A DNA stretch of 64,000 nucleotides from an uncultured Rhizobiaceae group bacterium (GCA_937930845.1 CALHBJ010000005.1:1-64000), one strand, 5' to 3'; counted from the first letter of the stretch, positions 8,335 through 16,639 are shown. The notes: generated by a model from the sequence alone, not told the origin. Numbers and translations are program-made.

Positions 8335-8877
8335 CTAGGATTGATTGCCAGCGGCAGGCAGCGCCTTGCCGTCACGTGTTGCAATGAAGTCTTCTTCTGA
8401 TTGCCCCATGCGTTTGCACATGGCCCTTTCAGCCTCGGTCAGTTGACCGGCAGCGCCGCCAGCTTCCTTGTCGTTAAGACCGGACACCTGGAATGCCGGA
8501 TTGACCGGCTGGCCTTCGACATAAGAGTTAAATGCCTTTAGGCCGTCTTCGGTCTTGCAGTTTGCAAGGTGGTAATCTTTGGATGCTGGCGCGATCCTGC
8601 CACCTTTGATGGCCGCATCGACAGCAGCTTCGGCACGTGAATTGATCGCCTTTGCATCCTCGTCTTGCAGCCGTTGCTCTGCATTTTCGGCGCGAAGCTT
8701 CATTGCATCGTGATCAGCGCGCGGAACGAAACGATCAAGCGGCGGATTAGCCGCACTGTTCTGCGCCGTCTGCAATTCATCAGACTGCGTATCAAGTGCA
8801 GCCATAACGCTTTCAACACTGGCGTCTTCTTTCAGACCAAGACGGCGACACAGCGCCTTATACTGTTCGGAGTTCAT
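8335..8877 (-). CDS. Possible internal-start scaffold protein (Mu gpZ equivalent)
   Basis: In Mu the scaffold gpZ is translated from an in-frame start inside gene I. Here an in-frame ATG at 8877 (MNSEQYKALCRRLG...) sits just after the protease half and has AAGGA ten bases upstream. The 180-residue product would be the helical scaffold region only. The ribosome site is visible; the use of it is inferred from Mu. Confidence 0.45.
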   Translation of the reverse strand: MNSEQYKALCRRLGLKEDASVESVMAALDTQSDELQTAQNSAANPPLDRFVPRADHDAMKLRAENAEQRLQDEDAKAINSRAEAAVDAAIKGGRIAPASKDYHLANCKTEDGLKAFNSYVEGQPVNPAFQVSGLNDKEAGGAAGQLTEAERAMCKRMGQSEEDFIATRDGKALPAAGNQS

Positions 8878-9414
8878 AACTGAATGATCCTTGGTTTCAG
8901 GTGGCTTTCCATCGCGTCGATTGTTCAACGCGGTTAAAACAAGATTGGGTTGATTGGTGAGACCGGCACTGACCATGGCCAAAATCGCCAGCGTGTCGGC
9001 GTGATAATAAAAGACCGGGGATATGAACCGATATTCCTGCGCGGCGATCATGGCGGTTGCTTTTTCTGTCCAGGTCACATCTGCCCAGATTTCGCCATCA
9101 CGGTTTTCAATTTTATTGATCCACCCGGCAGCCGGTGCGGGCTGGCCGGTCCACATGGCCGCATCGCTTGCATGTTCATAGTCGATTACAAGCGGTCCAT
9201 TGTTTTCGGCAAACGCCTGCACGATTTGTTCGGGGGCATTGTTGTACCAATGCCGACCGTCTCGCCCATCGATACGACCAGCTGGCAACAGGTGAATGCT
9301 TGATGGAACGTTCGCACCCTCAAAATTGAACGCAACAACCAGACCGCCAACGCGATCATCAACACCGCTTTCGCGGTTGCGGGCAATCTGAATATTTGGA
9401 TGCGATGTGCTCAT
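8335..9414 (-). CDS. Head maturation protease / scaffold, Mu gpI family
   Basis: A 359-residue protein of the Mu gpI type. The N-terminal half is the serine protease domain (YNNAPEQIVQAF, LVIDYEHASD, then YRFISPVFYYHADTLAILAM, which matches the family). The C-terminal half is a helical, Gln/Ala/Glu-rich scaffold ending near a TEAERAMCKRMGQ segment. The ATG at 9414 was chosen because a non-ATG extension to 9459 runs into the late-promoter palindrome at 9452-9467. An in-frame internal start at 8877 may produce the scaffold alone (see separate entry). It is the first gene of the head operon. Confidence 0.88.
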   Translation of the reverse strand: MSTSHPNIQIARNRESGVDDRVGGLVVAFNFEGANVPSSIHLLPAGRIDGRDGRHWYNNAPEQIVQAFAENNGPLVIDYEHASDAAMWTGQPAPAAGWINKIENRDGEIWADVTWTEKATAMIAAQEYRFISPVFYYHADTLAILAMVSAGLTNQPNLVLTALNNRRDGKPPETKDHSVMNSEQYKALCRRLGLKEDASVESVMAALDTQSDELQTAQNSAANPPLDRFVPRADHDAMKLRAENAEQRLQDEDAKAINSRAEAAVDAAIKGGRIAPASKDYHLANCKTEDGLKAFNSYVEGQPVNPAFQVSGLNDKEAGGAAGQLTEAERAMCKRMGQSEEDFIATRDGKALPAAGNQS

Positions 9415-9754
9415 GTCGGCCAGTATGGCGCGACTGATTTTAGCTTTTGCGGGTGACAAACGTCACCGGCTGGAATTATTCCGGTTCAGGCGATTTGCCC
9501 ATGGTGACACGATTTACAGCCAGATCAAGGGCAATGAATGCGCCATTATAAGATTTTATAAGCCCGTCAGCCGTTTTTTATGCGCCGGGATATAGTGAGG
9601 CACTGCAAGAACCCTGAAATCGCGTCTGTGAGGCCAAAATTGCGGTTTATCAGATTTCTTGATTTTTTGCCGGTTTTGCCTCATATTTGGGTTGCGCCCG
9701 AGCCATACGGAAGACCTGCTTCACGGCAGCGAGGATGTTTCGACCCTCCGGGCG
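9415..9754. other. 340-base gap between gpF and the head operon
   Basis: No convincing gene lies here. It holds the late-promoter palindrome at 9452-9467. On the minus strand it also has two CTTATAA units ten bases apart (9546-9552 and 9556-9562). An 18-codon frame on the minus strand near 9710 (MARAQPKYEAKPAKNQEI) has no good ribosome site and was not called. The gap separates the packaging/portal unit from the head operon, as in Mu, where PI initiates upstream of gene I. Confidence 0.6.
9422..9467 (-). promoter_or_regulatory. Putative late promoter of the head operon (PI equivalent)
   Basis: The palindrome GGTGAC-AAAC-GTCACC occupies 9452-9467. Reading leftward it is followed by CGCAAAAGC and, after 24 bases in total, by CATACT (9427-9422) as a -10-like hexamer; no -35 is seen. 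The same arrangement with the same 24-base spacing precedes the endolysin gene. An activator site about 45 bases upstream of the start point replacing a -35 matches how Mu C and Mor work. The predicted activator is the Mor/C-type protein at 16652-17050. Confidence 0.62.
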
Positions 9755-10933
9755 CTACTTCACCCTTTCGCCTTTGCGTCGCAGCGATTGAACCGACCGT
9801 TCACGCCACACATGCAGTGTGGTGAAAAAAAGTTCATCATAGCGCGTCAGTTTTATGCCCGCCACGTAGGGCAAGCCGTCAACATAAAGTACAGCACTGA
9901 ACCGCGTTCGCCCGTCTTTCCAGATTTCGCCTTCGTCAATGATCTGTTGTGACAGCGTCGCATACTGTTCAGGCGTCACCCTGGCATAGGACTTATGGCT
10001 GGTGATCGTATCAGCTGACAAAAAAACCGTTCTGGCTTTTGTTCCGATACGGTCGCCCAATTCGTCACCTATTGCGGCAAAAGGAATGCTGGCCTTTGGC
10101 CGCAATGCACCGGATGCGGCCACTCGCGCAAAATCGCTCAAGGGACTGGCGCTTATCAATGTGCGGCGGGTGGCTTCATCAACGCCGCCCAATGACTGAC
10201 CAAGATCGCGCCGCAATATGCCATGGCGTATTCTGCCTGGGTTGGAATTCCAACCAGGGTCGATGCCTTCGGGCACAGTTGTTGTTTCGCCGGTGCGTTC
10301 ATTGACAAAGGTTCTGCGCGGAATGTCTGGCTCGTCGCTTTCGCCGCCCAGGCCGGTCGCCTCGCTGCGCGTGATCTGGCGTATCCAGCAATTGCAGCCC
10401 CAGCCATTGGGTGGAAACCATTCGTTCCAATGTGGGTGGTCGACCGGCAAGATCGTGCCCGCCTGGGCAACGTGGTGCGGTCTGTGGTTTTCAGAATAGC
10501 CAATGCCATATAGGAAATAGGGTAAAGCGCGCTTCGTGCGCTGTGCCCGTTTCCACTGACCAGCTGCCCGCGCCGTGCGTGTATTCGCCCAATAAATGGT
10601 TTTCAAGCGCCGTGGTGAACCAAGCTGCGCGGTGATGGTTTCACCCGTCAACGGGTCGATAACATCTTGACGGCCCCACCAACCCAATTTTTGCAGGCGT
10701 GGCGTGAGGTCTTTACGAAATTGCTCATATGGGATGCCATCACGAATGGCGCGCGATACGTCGTCGCGTATCGTTGCCAGGACATCGGCTTGCGTCGCTT
10801 TCGCCACGGTGAAGGCAGACGCATGTTCATCAAGCCAGGTGTCAAGATGATGAAATGAAGGCCGCAAGGCCTTTTCGTCAAAATAGCCCGTCACCTCTTG
10901 TGGTGGCCGTGTGTTGAATGTGAACGTATCCAC
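9755..10933 (-). CDS. Minor head / head morphogenesis protein, gpF (SPP1 gp7 family), with C-terminal nuclease-like domain
   Basis: A 392-residue protein. The SPP1 gp7/Mu gpF domain covers about residues 30-195: helical bundle, then YWANTRTARAAGQWKRAQRT, a HPHWNEWFPPNGWGCNCWIR segment with the family's C-x-C pair (Cys180, Cys182). A linker leads to a separate domain at about 285-378 with TSHKSYARVTPEQY, an IWKDGRTRFSAVLY strand region and LFFTTLHVWRER, which resembles the BECR-type nuclease modules (PBECR) fused to phage head proteins. The first part joins portal and head and may be injected with DNA. The C-terminal identification is tentative. Confidence 0.85.
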   Translation of the reverse strand: MDTFTFNTRPPQEVTGYFDEKALRPSFHHLDTWLDEHASAFTVAKATQADVLATIRDDVSRAIRDGIPYEQFRKDLTPRLQKLGWWGRQDVIDPLTGETITAQLGSPRRLKTIYWANTRTARAAGQWKRAQRTKRALPYFLYGIGYSENHRPHHVAQAGTILPVDHPHWNEWFPPNGWGCNCWIRQITRSEATGLGGESDEPDIPRRTFVNERTGETTTVPEGIDPGWNSNPGRIRHGILRRDLGQSLGGVDEATRRTLISASPLSDFARVAASGALRPKASIPFAAIGDELGDRIGTKARTVFLSADTITSHKSYARVTPEQYATLSQQIIDEGEIWKDGRTRFSAVLYVDGLPYVAGIKLTRYDELFFTTLHVWRERSVQSLRRKGERVK

Positions 10934-12507
10934 TATTCACCACCATCGCCCGTACCCAATGACAGGAACATCGCGCGGCCAAGCGCGGTGGCCAGTTGAT
11001 TGACATCGGACGCTTCAACGGCTTCGGGCAGTCGTTGTAAGAATTCCTCATAGGAATTGGCCGAATTGGCAATTTTGCGAATTGGGTCAAGCAGCGGGTC
11101 AACCTGTTCGACCCAACGCGCCAAAGCATCAGCGCCAATCTGGTCAAGAGCGTCTTCGTCTTCGGGATCGCCAACACGGTTATGCGCCTTACCGCATCCG
11201 GGGCAAAGCTTGCGCCGGTTCGCGGCCTGGTCTGTTTCACCGTCACCTCTAGCAGGATTAAGACCACCGATCACTTCTGCGCCTTCTTCCGGGTCCGCAA
11301 AACCGAAGCGATCACGCACTTCACTTGCCTGAAACGTCAAACCCGCCCGCGACAAAGTATAGATCGTATCGGCCAGTTCCTTCAAATCTTCTGCGGCTTC
11401 TGCCGGGAAAGTCAGTGCAGGGTAACTTTCCTGCACTCCAAAATTGAAATCGATAAACGGCTTGATAATCGCCGCATTGACACTTTCGGCCAGATCGTCG
11501 CTGTCCGCTGCGACAATGTCGAGACGCACTTCATTGTGAACTTTTGCTTGTGCCTGGCTTGAACCATTGTCGGTTGTCATTGTCTGGCCAAGCACCGCCT
11601 TGGAAAAGGCTTCGTCAATATATTTGGCAAGGCCACCGAACACACCTTCACCGCCCTTGCCCGACGAAGCCTGCACCAGATCAACGTCCATGCCATCTGG
11701 AATGACAGCAGCAAAATCGTGACCCATCATGCGCAGCGCACGAAGCAAATCCCGTTTCTGTTTTTCGGTGGCGTCAGCGTCATACTTCCCGATACGAATT
11801 GGCAAGCCGTAGGTTTCGGCAAATTGTGCCCAGTCTTTTAGGGTGAAAGATTTCAGGCAGAAACACCATGCGGCCAAGCGGGCCAGACCATTGCGCGCCG
11901 GAAGCCCGGATTTCAGTTGCGGCACATGCACCATGAACCTGCCAGGCGTAAGTTCGACACCGTCTTTCACACCATCTTTGCGCAGGCGCAATTGACGCCC
12001 ATCATCGCCCCACTGGAAATGCGACGGATCGCGCCAATCATATTTTGCCGGTCGCCATTCGTTATCGAATGCCTGCCAGTCGATTTCGATCACGGCATAA
12101 CCTTTGCCCAGACCATCAAGCGCGTGATACTTCATACGGCGAAAACCACCTCGCTTAATCATCTCACGCACAGCGTCGGCGATCTCAATATCGCGGGGTT
12201 CATCGCTTGCCGCTTCAACCTGCGGGCGCAATCCCATCACGGCAAGTTTGCGGGTATTGAGCACGCTAGCGTAATGCGGGTCGCGCTCCTCCATTTCTTC
12301 GGCAAACTGCACAAACTCTGCGCTGTCACCGCCGCGTGAAGCTTTGAGCATACGCGCCATTTTCTGCGGCGTCATGCCCGACGCAACGCTATCAGACCAA
12401 ACCTTTCTGACACCGCCTGACGTTGGCCCTGCCTGCTCTTGAACAAGCGCCTGTTTTTTAATTGGCCGACCGCTGGCGTCAACCAGACCTGCAAATACTT
12501 CCTGCAT
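10933..12507 (-). CDS. Portal protein, Mu gp29 family (DUF935)
   Basis: A 524-residue protein with the DUF935 pattern: SVASGMTPQKMARMLKASRG near residue 40, QFAEEMEERDPHYASVLNTR near 70, KGYAVIEIDWQAFDNEWRPA, and FCLKSFTLKDWAQFAETYGL followed by PIRIGKYDADATEKQKRDLL. These are the hallmarks of Mu gp29, the dodecameric portal through which DNA enters the head. A CPGCGKAH segment near residue 425 adds two cysteines in the C-terminal region. It shares single-base or short overlaps with the terminase and gpF genes. Confidence 0.94.
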   Translation of the reverse strand: MQEVFAGLVDASGRPIKKQALVQEQAGPTSGGVRKVWSDSVASGMTPQKMARMLKASRGGDSAEFVQFAEEMEERDPHYASVLNTRKLAVMGLRPQVEAASDEPRDIEIADAVREMIKRGGFRRMKYHALDGLGKGYAVIEIDWQAFDNEWRPAKYDWRDPSHFQWGDDGRQLRLRKDGVKDGVELTPGRFMVHVPQLKSGLPARNGLARLAAWCFCLKSFTLKDWAQFAETYGLPIRIGKYDADATEKQKRDLLRALRMMGHDFAAVIPDGMDVDLVQASSGKGGEGVFGGLAKYIDEAFSKAVLGQTMTTDNGSSQAQAKVHNEVRLDIVAADSDDLAESVNAAIIKPFIDFNFGVQESYPALTFPAEAAEDLKELADTIYTLSRAGLTFQASEVRDRFGFADPEEGAEVIGGLNPARGDGETDQAANRRKLCPGCGKAHNRVGDPEDEDALDQIGADALARWVEQVDPLLDPIRKIANSANSYEEFLQRLPEAVEASDVNQLATALGRAMFLSLGTGDGGE

Positions 12508-14141
12508 CAGTGCATCCCGTCTGTTCTGCTGTATGCGCCGCCATGCAACGCTTCTTTGTCATCAACACCATCGTCATTTTCACTGCCCTGCGAACTGGCC
12601 CCCATATACCCGTCATATTCGCGTGGCTCGATATCACTGGCGGCATGGGCCAGTAGTGCTGCAACAAATGTGTCACCGTGGCGCTTCTGGCCATCGGCTT
12701 TGGACTTAGTACGTTGACGTGGCACCATCGGCACACCATCGACCTGTTTGACCATCCTAAAGTCGGTCAGAACATCGTCGTCTTTTGGCATCCAGAATTC
12801 AGCGTCTTCAATCGACGCCTTCAAGCGCGGTGAATTGGTGCGATACCATTCCCGGCTGATCATCACTTCATGAATGCGCCGCTGTCCGAACTCTTGCATG
12901 CATTCTTGTGCCAACGCCTGGCCAGAACCGTTCGCGTCTATGGCACCACCAGTGAAGCGCGGTAAGCGCTTGCCGACATGGAAGAACAATTGCTTTTGCT
13001 GATCATAGGGCATGCGCCGCATTTCAACGATGAACGGCGTTTTGCGGTGCATCATTTGCGTGACTGCCAAGAGCCACAAGACTGAAAGGTCCATTGCATA
13101 TGCATAGTCCTGACCAAGCGCATGACGTTGTGTCGGGTCCAGCTTGGCAAGCAAAGGGTCGACATGTTCAGCAATCCAGTCGGCCATATATGATTTACGT
13201 TCGCGCTTGGTCCATGTAGTAAAATCGTCTGCCGGGGGCGTCCATCGCAATACAGGAATGTCAGAAAGCATCTGCTTTTCAATCAGTGAACGGGGGAAAT
13301 AGACACCGCTACCGATGGACGGAATACAGAACAATTCCTCGTCGGCATCATCACCATAGAAAGCGATGATCTTGGCTCGCCAGGCAGCTTCGCCAGCCAG
13401 CGTGTATTCTTCGCCTTTGACCTGACAAATGCGTTCATAAAGGCCATCCCGCAGCGCATCATCAAAATCAAATTCAACCAGGTTATAAGGCAGACGACCG
13501 GCCCGCACTTCACTGACCAGCTGATTGAAATAGTTCATTTCGCCGTCATGGGTTGAAATCACGCAAAGCTTGCCGCCCCAAACTAGCAATGCCAGGGCTG
13601 CTTTCATCATGCCTTCAAGGTCATCGTGGAACGCAGCTTCATCCAGGATCACGTAACCCTGCTTGCCGCGCAGTGAACGCGGGCGCGATGGAAGGGCAAC
13701 GATTTCAAAACCACTGTCCAACCGAATGCGGAACGCCTTAACAGCCTTGTCATGATCTTCTTCAAAGATGAATTCATCAACTTCGTGGGCGATGCCCTCA
13801 AAGGCGCGCCCCCACATCGCACAAACGTCGATGAACTCGCGCGCCATATCCAGATTGTAACCGATATAGAACACGTCCATTCCGCCCGCCTGGCGTTGGG
13901 CTGATGCGGTCATGATTGCATCTGCACCAATGGTCCAGGTCGCGCCGGTGCGGCGGCTTTTTGGAACCACCGTCACGTCATGCTTCGATGTCGAATTGAG
14001 CAAGCGCTTTTGATAGCCGATCAGAATTTCATCTGGGCCACCAAGCGCAGACAGCACTTCGGTTTGATCTAAAGCGTCTTTTCGAAGCTTTAGCCAATCC
14101 TTTTCTGAAATTGCGCGACCGACAGCATCAGTGTTCATCAC
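12507..14141 (-). CDS. Terminase large subunit, Mu gp28 family
   Basis: A 544-residue packaging motor protein. A Walker A-like SRRTGATWT lies at residues 62-70 and Walker B VILDEA at 164-169, followed by the coupling segment CVISTHDGEMNYFNQLVSEV. The C-terminal nuclease part carries acidic residues (YAYAMDLS, GAIDANGSGQALAQECMQEF). It packages headfuls of DNA starting in the prophage ends, including flanking host DNA, as in Mu. Its ATG overlaps the small-subunit stop by four bases. Length matches the family. Confidence 0.94.
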   Translation of the reverse strand: MMNTDAVGRAISEKDWLKLRKDALDQTEVLSALGGPDEILIGYQKRLLNSTSKHDVTVVPKSRRTGATWTIGADAIMTASAQRQAGGMDVFYIGYNLDMAREFIDVCAMWGRAFEGIAHEVDEFIFEEDHDKAVKAFRIRLDSGFEIVALPSRPRSLRGKQGYVILDEAAFHDDLEGMMKAALALLVWGGKLCVISTHDGEMNYFNQLVSEVRAGRLPYNLVEFDFDDALRDGLYERICQVKGEEYTLAGEAAWRAKIIAFYGDDADEELFCIPSIGSGVYFPRSLIEKQMLSDIPVLRWTPPADDFTTWTKRERKSYMADWIAEHVDPLLAKLDPTQRHALGQDYAYAMDLSVLWLLAVTQMMHRKTPFIVEMRRMPYDQQKQLFFHVGKRLPRFTGGAIDANGSGQALAQECMQEFGQRRIHEVMISREWYRTNSPRLKASIEDAEFWMPKDDDVLTDFRMVKQVDGVPMVPRQRTKSKADGQKRHGDTFVAALLAHAASDIEPREYDGYMGASSQGSENDDGVDDKEALHGGAYSRTDGMH

Positions 14142-14782
14142 CCGCCCTGTTCATCATCTGAAACATCGACGTTCAAACCAAGCGCCTGTTTCATCTTGTC
14201 GATGCTGTCTTGCGACGCGCCATTGGCTTTACCTTCGGCTTCAATCTTGTCGCCAATTTCCTTCAAGATAGTTCGACGCACTGCATGGCTGGCAGCCCGC
14301 GCACGTGCCAGGCGGTAAAGCGCCGTTGCCGCGTCTCGCAATGCAACCACGTCTGGCTCTTCGTTTGCGATAATCCCCCGCATCGCCTTCGCAACAGCAG
14401 CGGTAATCAGTTCACCAACATACAATTCAACGTCCAGGCCGTCGCGCGCCTTCATGTCGTTAATAAACACCTTCGCCATTTCGCGGGCATGGATGATTTC
14501 ATGACCTTGCGCCATGATGTACTTGGCATAGTTCGACATCGATGACGCCGATATCACCTTGTTGATACCCATCGCTGCCAGATTAGCATTTAGCTGTTCG
14601 CGAATTTCCGATTGGTTCAATCGTGTACCAAGCAATTCTTCGCGCACCCACGCGACTTCATGCGCGGCTTCAACCGGCAAGGCATCAATCGCATTACGAC
14701 GCGGGCGTGAATGTGTGGAACTGCGACGCTGCTTGGCCGGGGCCTTATCGGCAGCCGATTTTTTGTCAGGCGACTTGGCCAT
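14138..14782 (-). CDS. Terminase small-subunit-like protein, Mu gp27 family (DUF3486)
   Basis: A 214-residue protein. The N-terminal 35 residues are basic and disordered; then a helical DNA-binding type core with NAIDALPVEAAHEVAWVREE and LNQSEIREQLNANLAAMGIN follows, the DUF3486 pattern. In Mu gp27 is the presumed small terminase that recognises the packaging start. It lies immediately upstream of gp28. The C-terminal acidic tail is typical. Confidence 0.88.
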   Translation of the reverse strand: MAKSPDKKSAADKAPAKQRRSSTHSRPRRNAIDALPVEAAHEVAWVREELLGTRLNQSEIREQLNANLAAMGINKVISASSMSNYAKYIMAQGHEIIHAREMAKVFINDMKARDGLDVELYVGELITAAVAKAMRGIIANEEPDVVALRDAATALYRLARARAASHAVRRTILKEIGDKIEAEGKANGASQDSIDKMKQALGLNVDVSDDEQGG

Positions 14783-14785
14783 GCA

Positions 14786-14893
14786 TTACACCGCCACTGC
14801 ACTAATGGTGAAATAAATGCCAACAACGCCAACGGCACCGATGATTGCTGTCACCAGGGCTACATAGATCGCCAATTTGAACAGACTGCGCAT
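14786..14893 (-). CDS. Small membrane peptide in the lysis cassette (35 residues)
   Basis: A short frame below usual length cut-offs. It begins ATG at 14893, overlapping the TGA of the Rz1-like gene (TGATG), and ends at 14786, three bases before the gp27 ATG. The peptide MRSLFKLAIYVALVTAIIGA then VGVVGIYFTISAVAV is a single hydrophobic helix with two positive residues at the N-terminus. Its coupling to the lysis genes suggests a lysis regulator, pinholin-like or antiholin-like peptide, but nothing proves that. Confidence 0.6.
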   Translation of the reverse strand: MRSLFKLAIYVALVTAIIGAVGVVGIYFTISAVAV

Positions 14894-15186
14894 CAACCGC
14901 CCTTTTCGATAGTGGTGACCTGGCGGGCGAGTTCCGAATGCCGCGCCGCACAAATGCGCAAGTTCGTGCGGTCACGGTTCCAGCCACGCACAACCTGGCT
15001 GCGCTTTAAACTGCCTTTGGGCACCTTGTAGGGTGACGAACACTTGCGTTTCAGTTCAGCACTGACACGCGGCGTTTGAGCTTCAACGACCTTAACAACA
15101 GGTGGTGTTTTAACGCACGAAGCTGCCATCAATACCGGTGTCATCATCAGCACCGGGAGTAGCTTCAAATTGTCGAACAAGGTCAT
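14893..15186 (-). CDS. Rz1-like outer-membrane spanin subunit (lipoprotein)
   Basis: A 97-residue protein whose first part is nested in another frame within the end of the Rz-like gene (overlap 15110-15186), the classical Rz/Rz1 arrangement. It has an N-terminal hydrophobic leader and a lipobox-like LMAASC at about residues 20-25, followed by a proline-containing segment (KTPPVVKVVEAQTP). With the Rz-like partner it should bridge and fuse inner and outer membranes in the last step of lysis. It is longer than many Rz1 proteins. Confidence 0.78.
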   Translation of the reverse strand: MTLFDNLKLLPVLMMTPVLMAASCVKTPPVVKVVEAQTPRVSAELKRKCSSPYKVPKGSLKRSQVVRGWNRDRTNLRICAARHSELARQVTTIEKGG

Positions 15187-15481
15187 CGTTTTCGCCTTTC
15201 AGCTTATCATTGAGTTCGGCCAGTTCGTCGGCCTTACGCTGCAATTCGCGTTCTTGTGCCTTGGCTTTCCGGCTGGCTTCCGAAATGAACCGTGCCGCTT
15301 CCGCATTCACTTCCGCCCGCAATTCAGCTTTAGCCAATGCGGCAACATGCGGGTCATCAATGAAGCGATCATATGCAGCCAAGCCGGTCAGGGTGGCTGC
15401 GAAGCCAGCGACCATCAGCGCAATCGTCTTGACGCCAAACACCGAACCAGCAACCGTATTGATCAAACCTTTGAACATCAC
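15110..15481 (-). CDS. Rz-like inner-membrane spanin subunit
   Basis: A 123-residue protein with one N-terminal membrane segment (about residues 14-36), then a periplasmic Ala/Glu/Lys/Arg-rich coiled coil (about 50-110) and a soluble C-terminus. Topology and the out-of-frame Rz1-like gene overlapping its 3' end identify it as the i-spanin. Adjacent ATGs at 15481 and 15478 are both possible starts; they overlap the end of the holin candidate. Confidence 0.78.
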   Translation of the reverse strand: MMFKGLINTVAGSVFGVKTIALMVAGFAATLTGLAAYDRFIDDPHVAALAKAELRAEVNAEAARFISEASRKAKAQERELQRKADELAELNDKLKGENDDLVRQFEATPGADDDTGIDGSFVR

Positions 15482-15825
15482 CCGACCCTTAAACCTGACG
15501 GACCATGTGCGCCTTCGACCTGAATTTCGCCAACATCCAAACCCGGCTCGACGAATTCTTCATTGTGCAATTCATTTGGTGGTATCGATTGCCCCCGCGC
15601 CTTTTCATAAGACCGCCCAGCAATGAATGCGGTCAGCATCGTGCAGATCGACCCAACCATCGCCACAAGGACAGCCGACGCCTGATCAAACTTGGTCAGG
15701 CTCAAAACCAGCATCATGCAAACCGTAAACACAATCATGAACAGGCATATCGCACCAATAACGGCAACGAATGGCCGCCATGCCGAACGCCAGAAATTCA
15801 CCCGCTGCTGGTCGGAAGCGATCAT
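15478..15825 (-). CDS. Holin-like membrane protein
   Basis: A 115-residue protein with two strong hydrophobic segments (about residues 17-41 and 49-70) separated by a short polar loop, and a charged C-terminal tail of about 45 residues. Class II holin topology, with position between endolysin and spanin genes, supports a holin role; no family motif was recognised. It starts six bases downstream of the endolysin stop. Confidence 0.65.
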   Translation of the reverse strand: MIASDQQRVNFWRSAWRPFVAVIGAICLFMIVFTVCMMLVLSLTKFDQASAVLVAMVGSICTMLTAFIAGRSYEKARGQSIPPNELHNEEFVEPGLDVGEIQVEGAHGPSGLRVG

Positions 15826-15831
15826 AATGAT

Positions 15832-16566
15832 CTAAGCCTCATTGACAGAAACACTGCCCTTGGCCGCAAGCTTGATTGTGCGATCATCCCCCCGCATTGC
15901 CGTTGCTGGCCAGCGTGAACCGTTTTTACGCAGCCGATTTTTCTTGATACGGGTCACTGACACCTGGTCGCGCTGATTAGCGCCCAACACGTGATAGCAG
16001 GTCGCATCCTCACCCACGTAAAAGGCGATATGACCTTTCCATCCGTTCGGCGAACCGCGCCAGAAAACCAGAATTGCACCGTATTGAGGTTTGCAGGAAA
16101 GGCCCCAATCTTTCCAGTTGATTGAACCAGCTGGATTGGTGGGCAAAACTTCATCGGGCAGGCAATGGGAAATAACCGCAGCCATCCACATGCCGCACCA
16201 TGGGTATTTGATCGGATCAAACCAGCTGGCGACCGTCGATAGGAAACGCTTTACCTTTCCGTAGTTCCGGCGTTCGTGCCAACCGTTCATGGCCTTTGCG
16301 AAATCCATCCACGGGGCAACGTCATAACCCGCATCACGGTTTGCAGGCGGCGACAACTGGCTTGCAGTAGTGCCGCTTTTCAAACCGGCTTTTTTGCGCA
16401 GCTTTGCCAGCGTTAGCGGTCCGACAAGCCCGTCAACTTCCAGACCTTCGGCCTGCTGAAACTTTTTTATAGCTGCAATCGTTTGCCGACCACGCACCCC
16501 GTCAGCATCGATATTGAAGCCGATCTTTTTCAACAAATTCTGGTAAAATCGAACCGCCTGGTTCAT
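15832..16566 (-). CDS. Endolysin: peptidoglycan-binding domain plus NlpC/P60-CHAP-like amidase domain
   Basis: A 244-residue protein. Residues about 5-60 form a peptidoglycan-binding domain (DADGVRGRQTIAAIKKFQ, LEVDGLVGPLTLAKLRK). The C-terminal domain resembles the TIGR02594/CHAP type, with the probable catalytic cysteine in YPWCGMWMAAV and histidine in GHIAFYVGED. It cuts the cell wall at lysis. ATG 16566 has GGAG eight bases upstream; the upstream TTG at 16572 is worse placed. It is the first gene of the late unit behind the palindrome at 16624-16639. Confidence 0.9.
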   Translation of the reverse strand: MNQAVRFYQNLLKKIGFNIDADGVRGRQTIAAIKKFQQAEGLEVDGLVGPLTLAKLRKKAGLKSGTTASQLSPPANRDAGYDVAPWMDFAKAMNGWHERRNYGKVKRFLSTVASWFDPIKYPWCGMWMAAVISHCLPDEVLPTNPAGSINWKDWGLSCKPQYGAILVFWRGSPNGWKGHIAFYVGEDATCYHVLGANQRDQVSVTRIKKNRLRKNGSRWPATAMRGDDRTIKLAAKGSVSVNEA

Positions 16567-16593
16567 GGCCAAATCTCCAAACTAATTTCGGAG

Positions 16594-16639
16594 ATATTAG
16601 GTTTTGGCCCCTTGGCATTTGCGGGTGACAGGTGTCACC
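16594..16639 (-). promoter_or_regulatory. Putative late promoter of the lysis/packaging operon (Plys equivalent)
   Basis: The palindrome GGTGAC-AGGT-GTCACC lies at 16624-16639. Downstream in the leftward direction comes CGCAAATGC, then TAATAT (16599-16594) exactly 24 bases after the palindrome. No -35 hexamer is visible. It sits between the Mor/C-type gene and the endolysin gene, the place of Mu Plys. It shares its arm sequence, the following CGCAAA-GC-AA and the 24-base spacing with the site before the head operon. Confidence 0.65.

Noticed and set aside
9674-9712. 18-codon minus-strand frame in the gap before the head operon
   Set aside because: Too short, no ribosome site, and not coupled to either neighbour.
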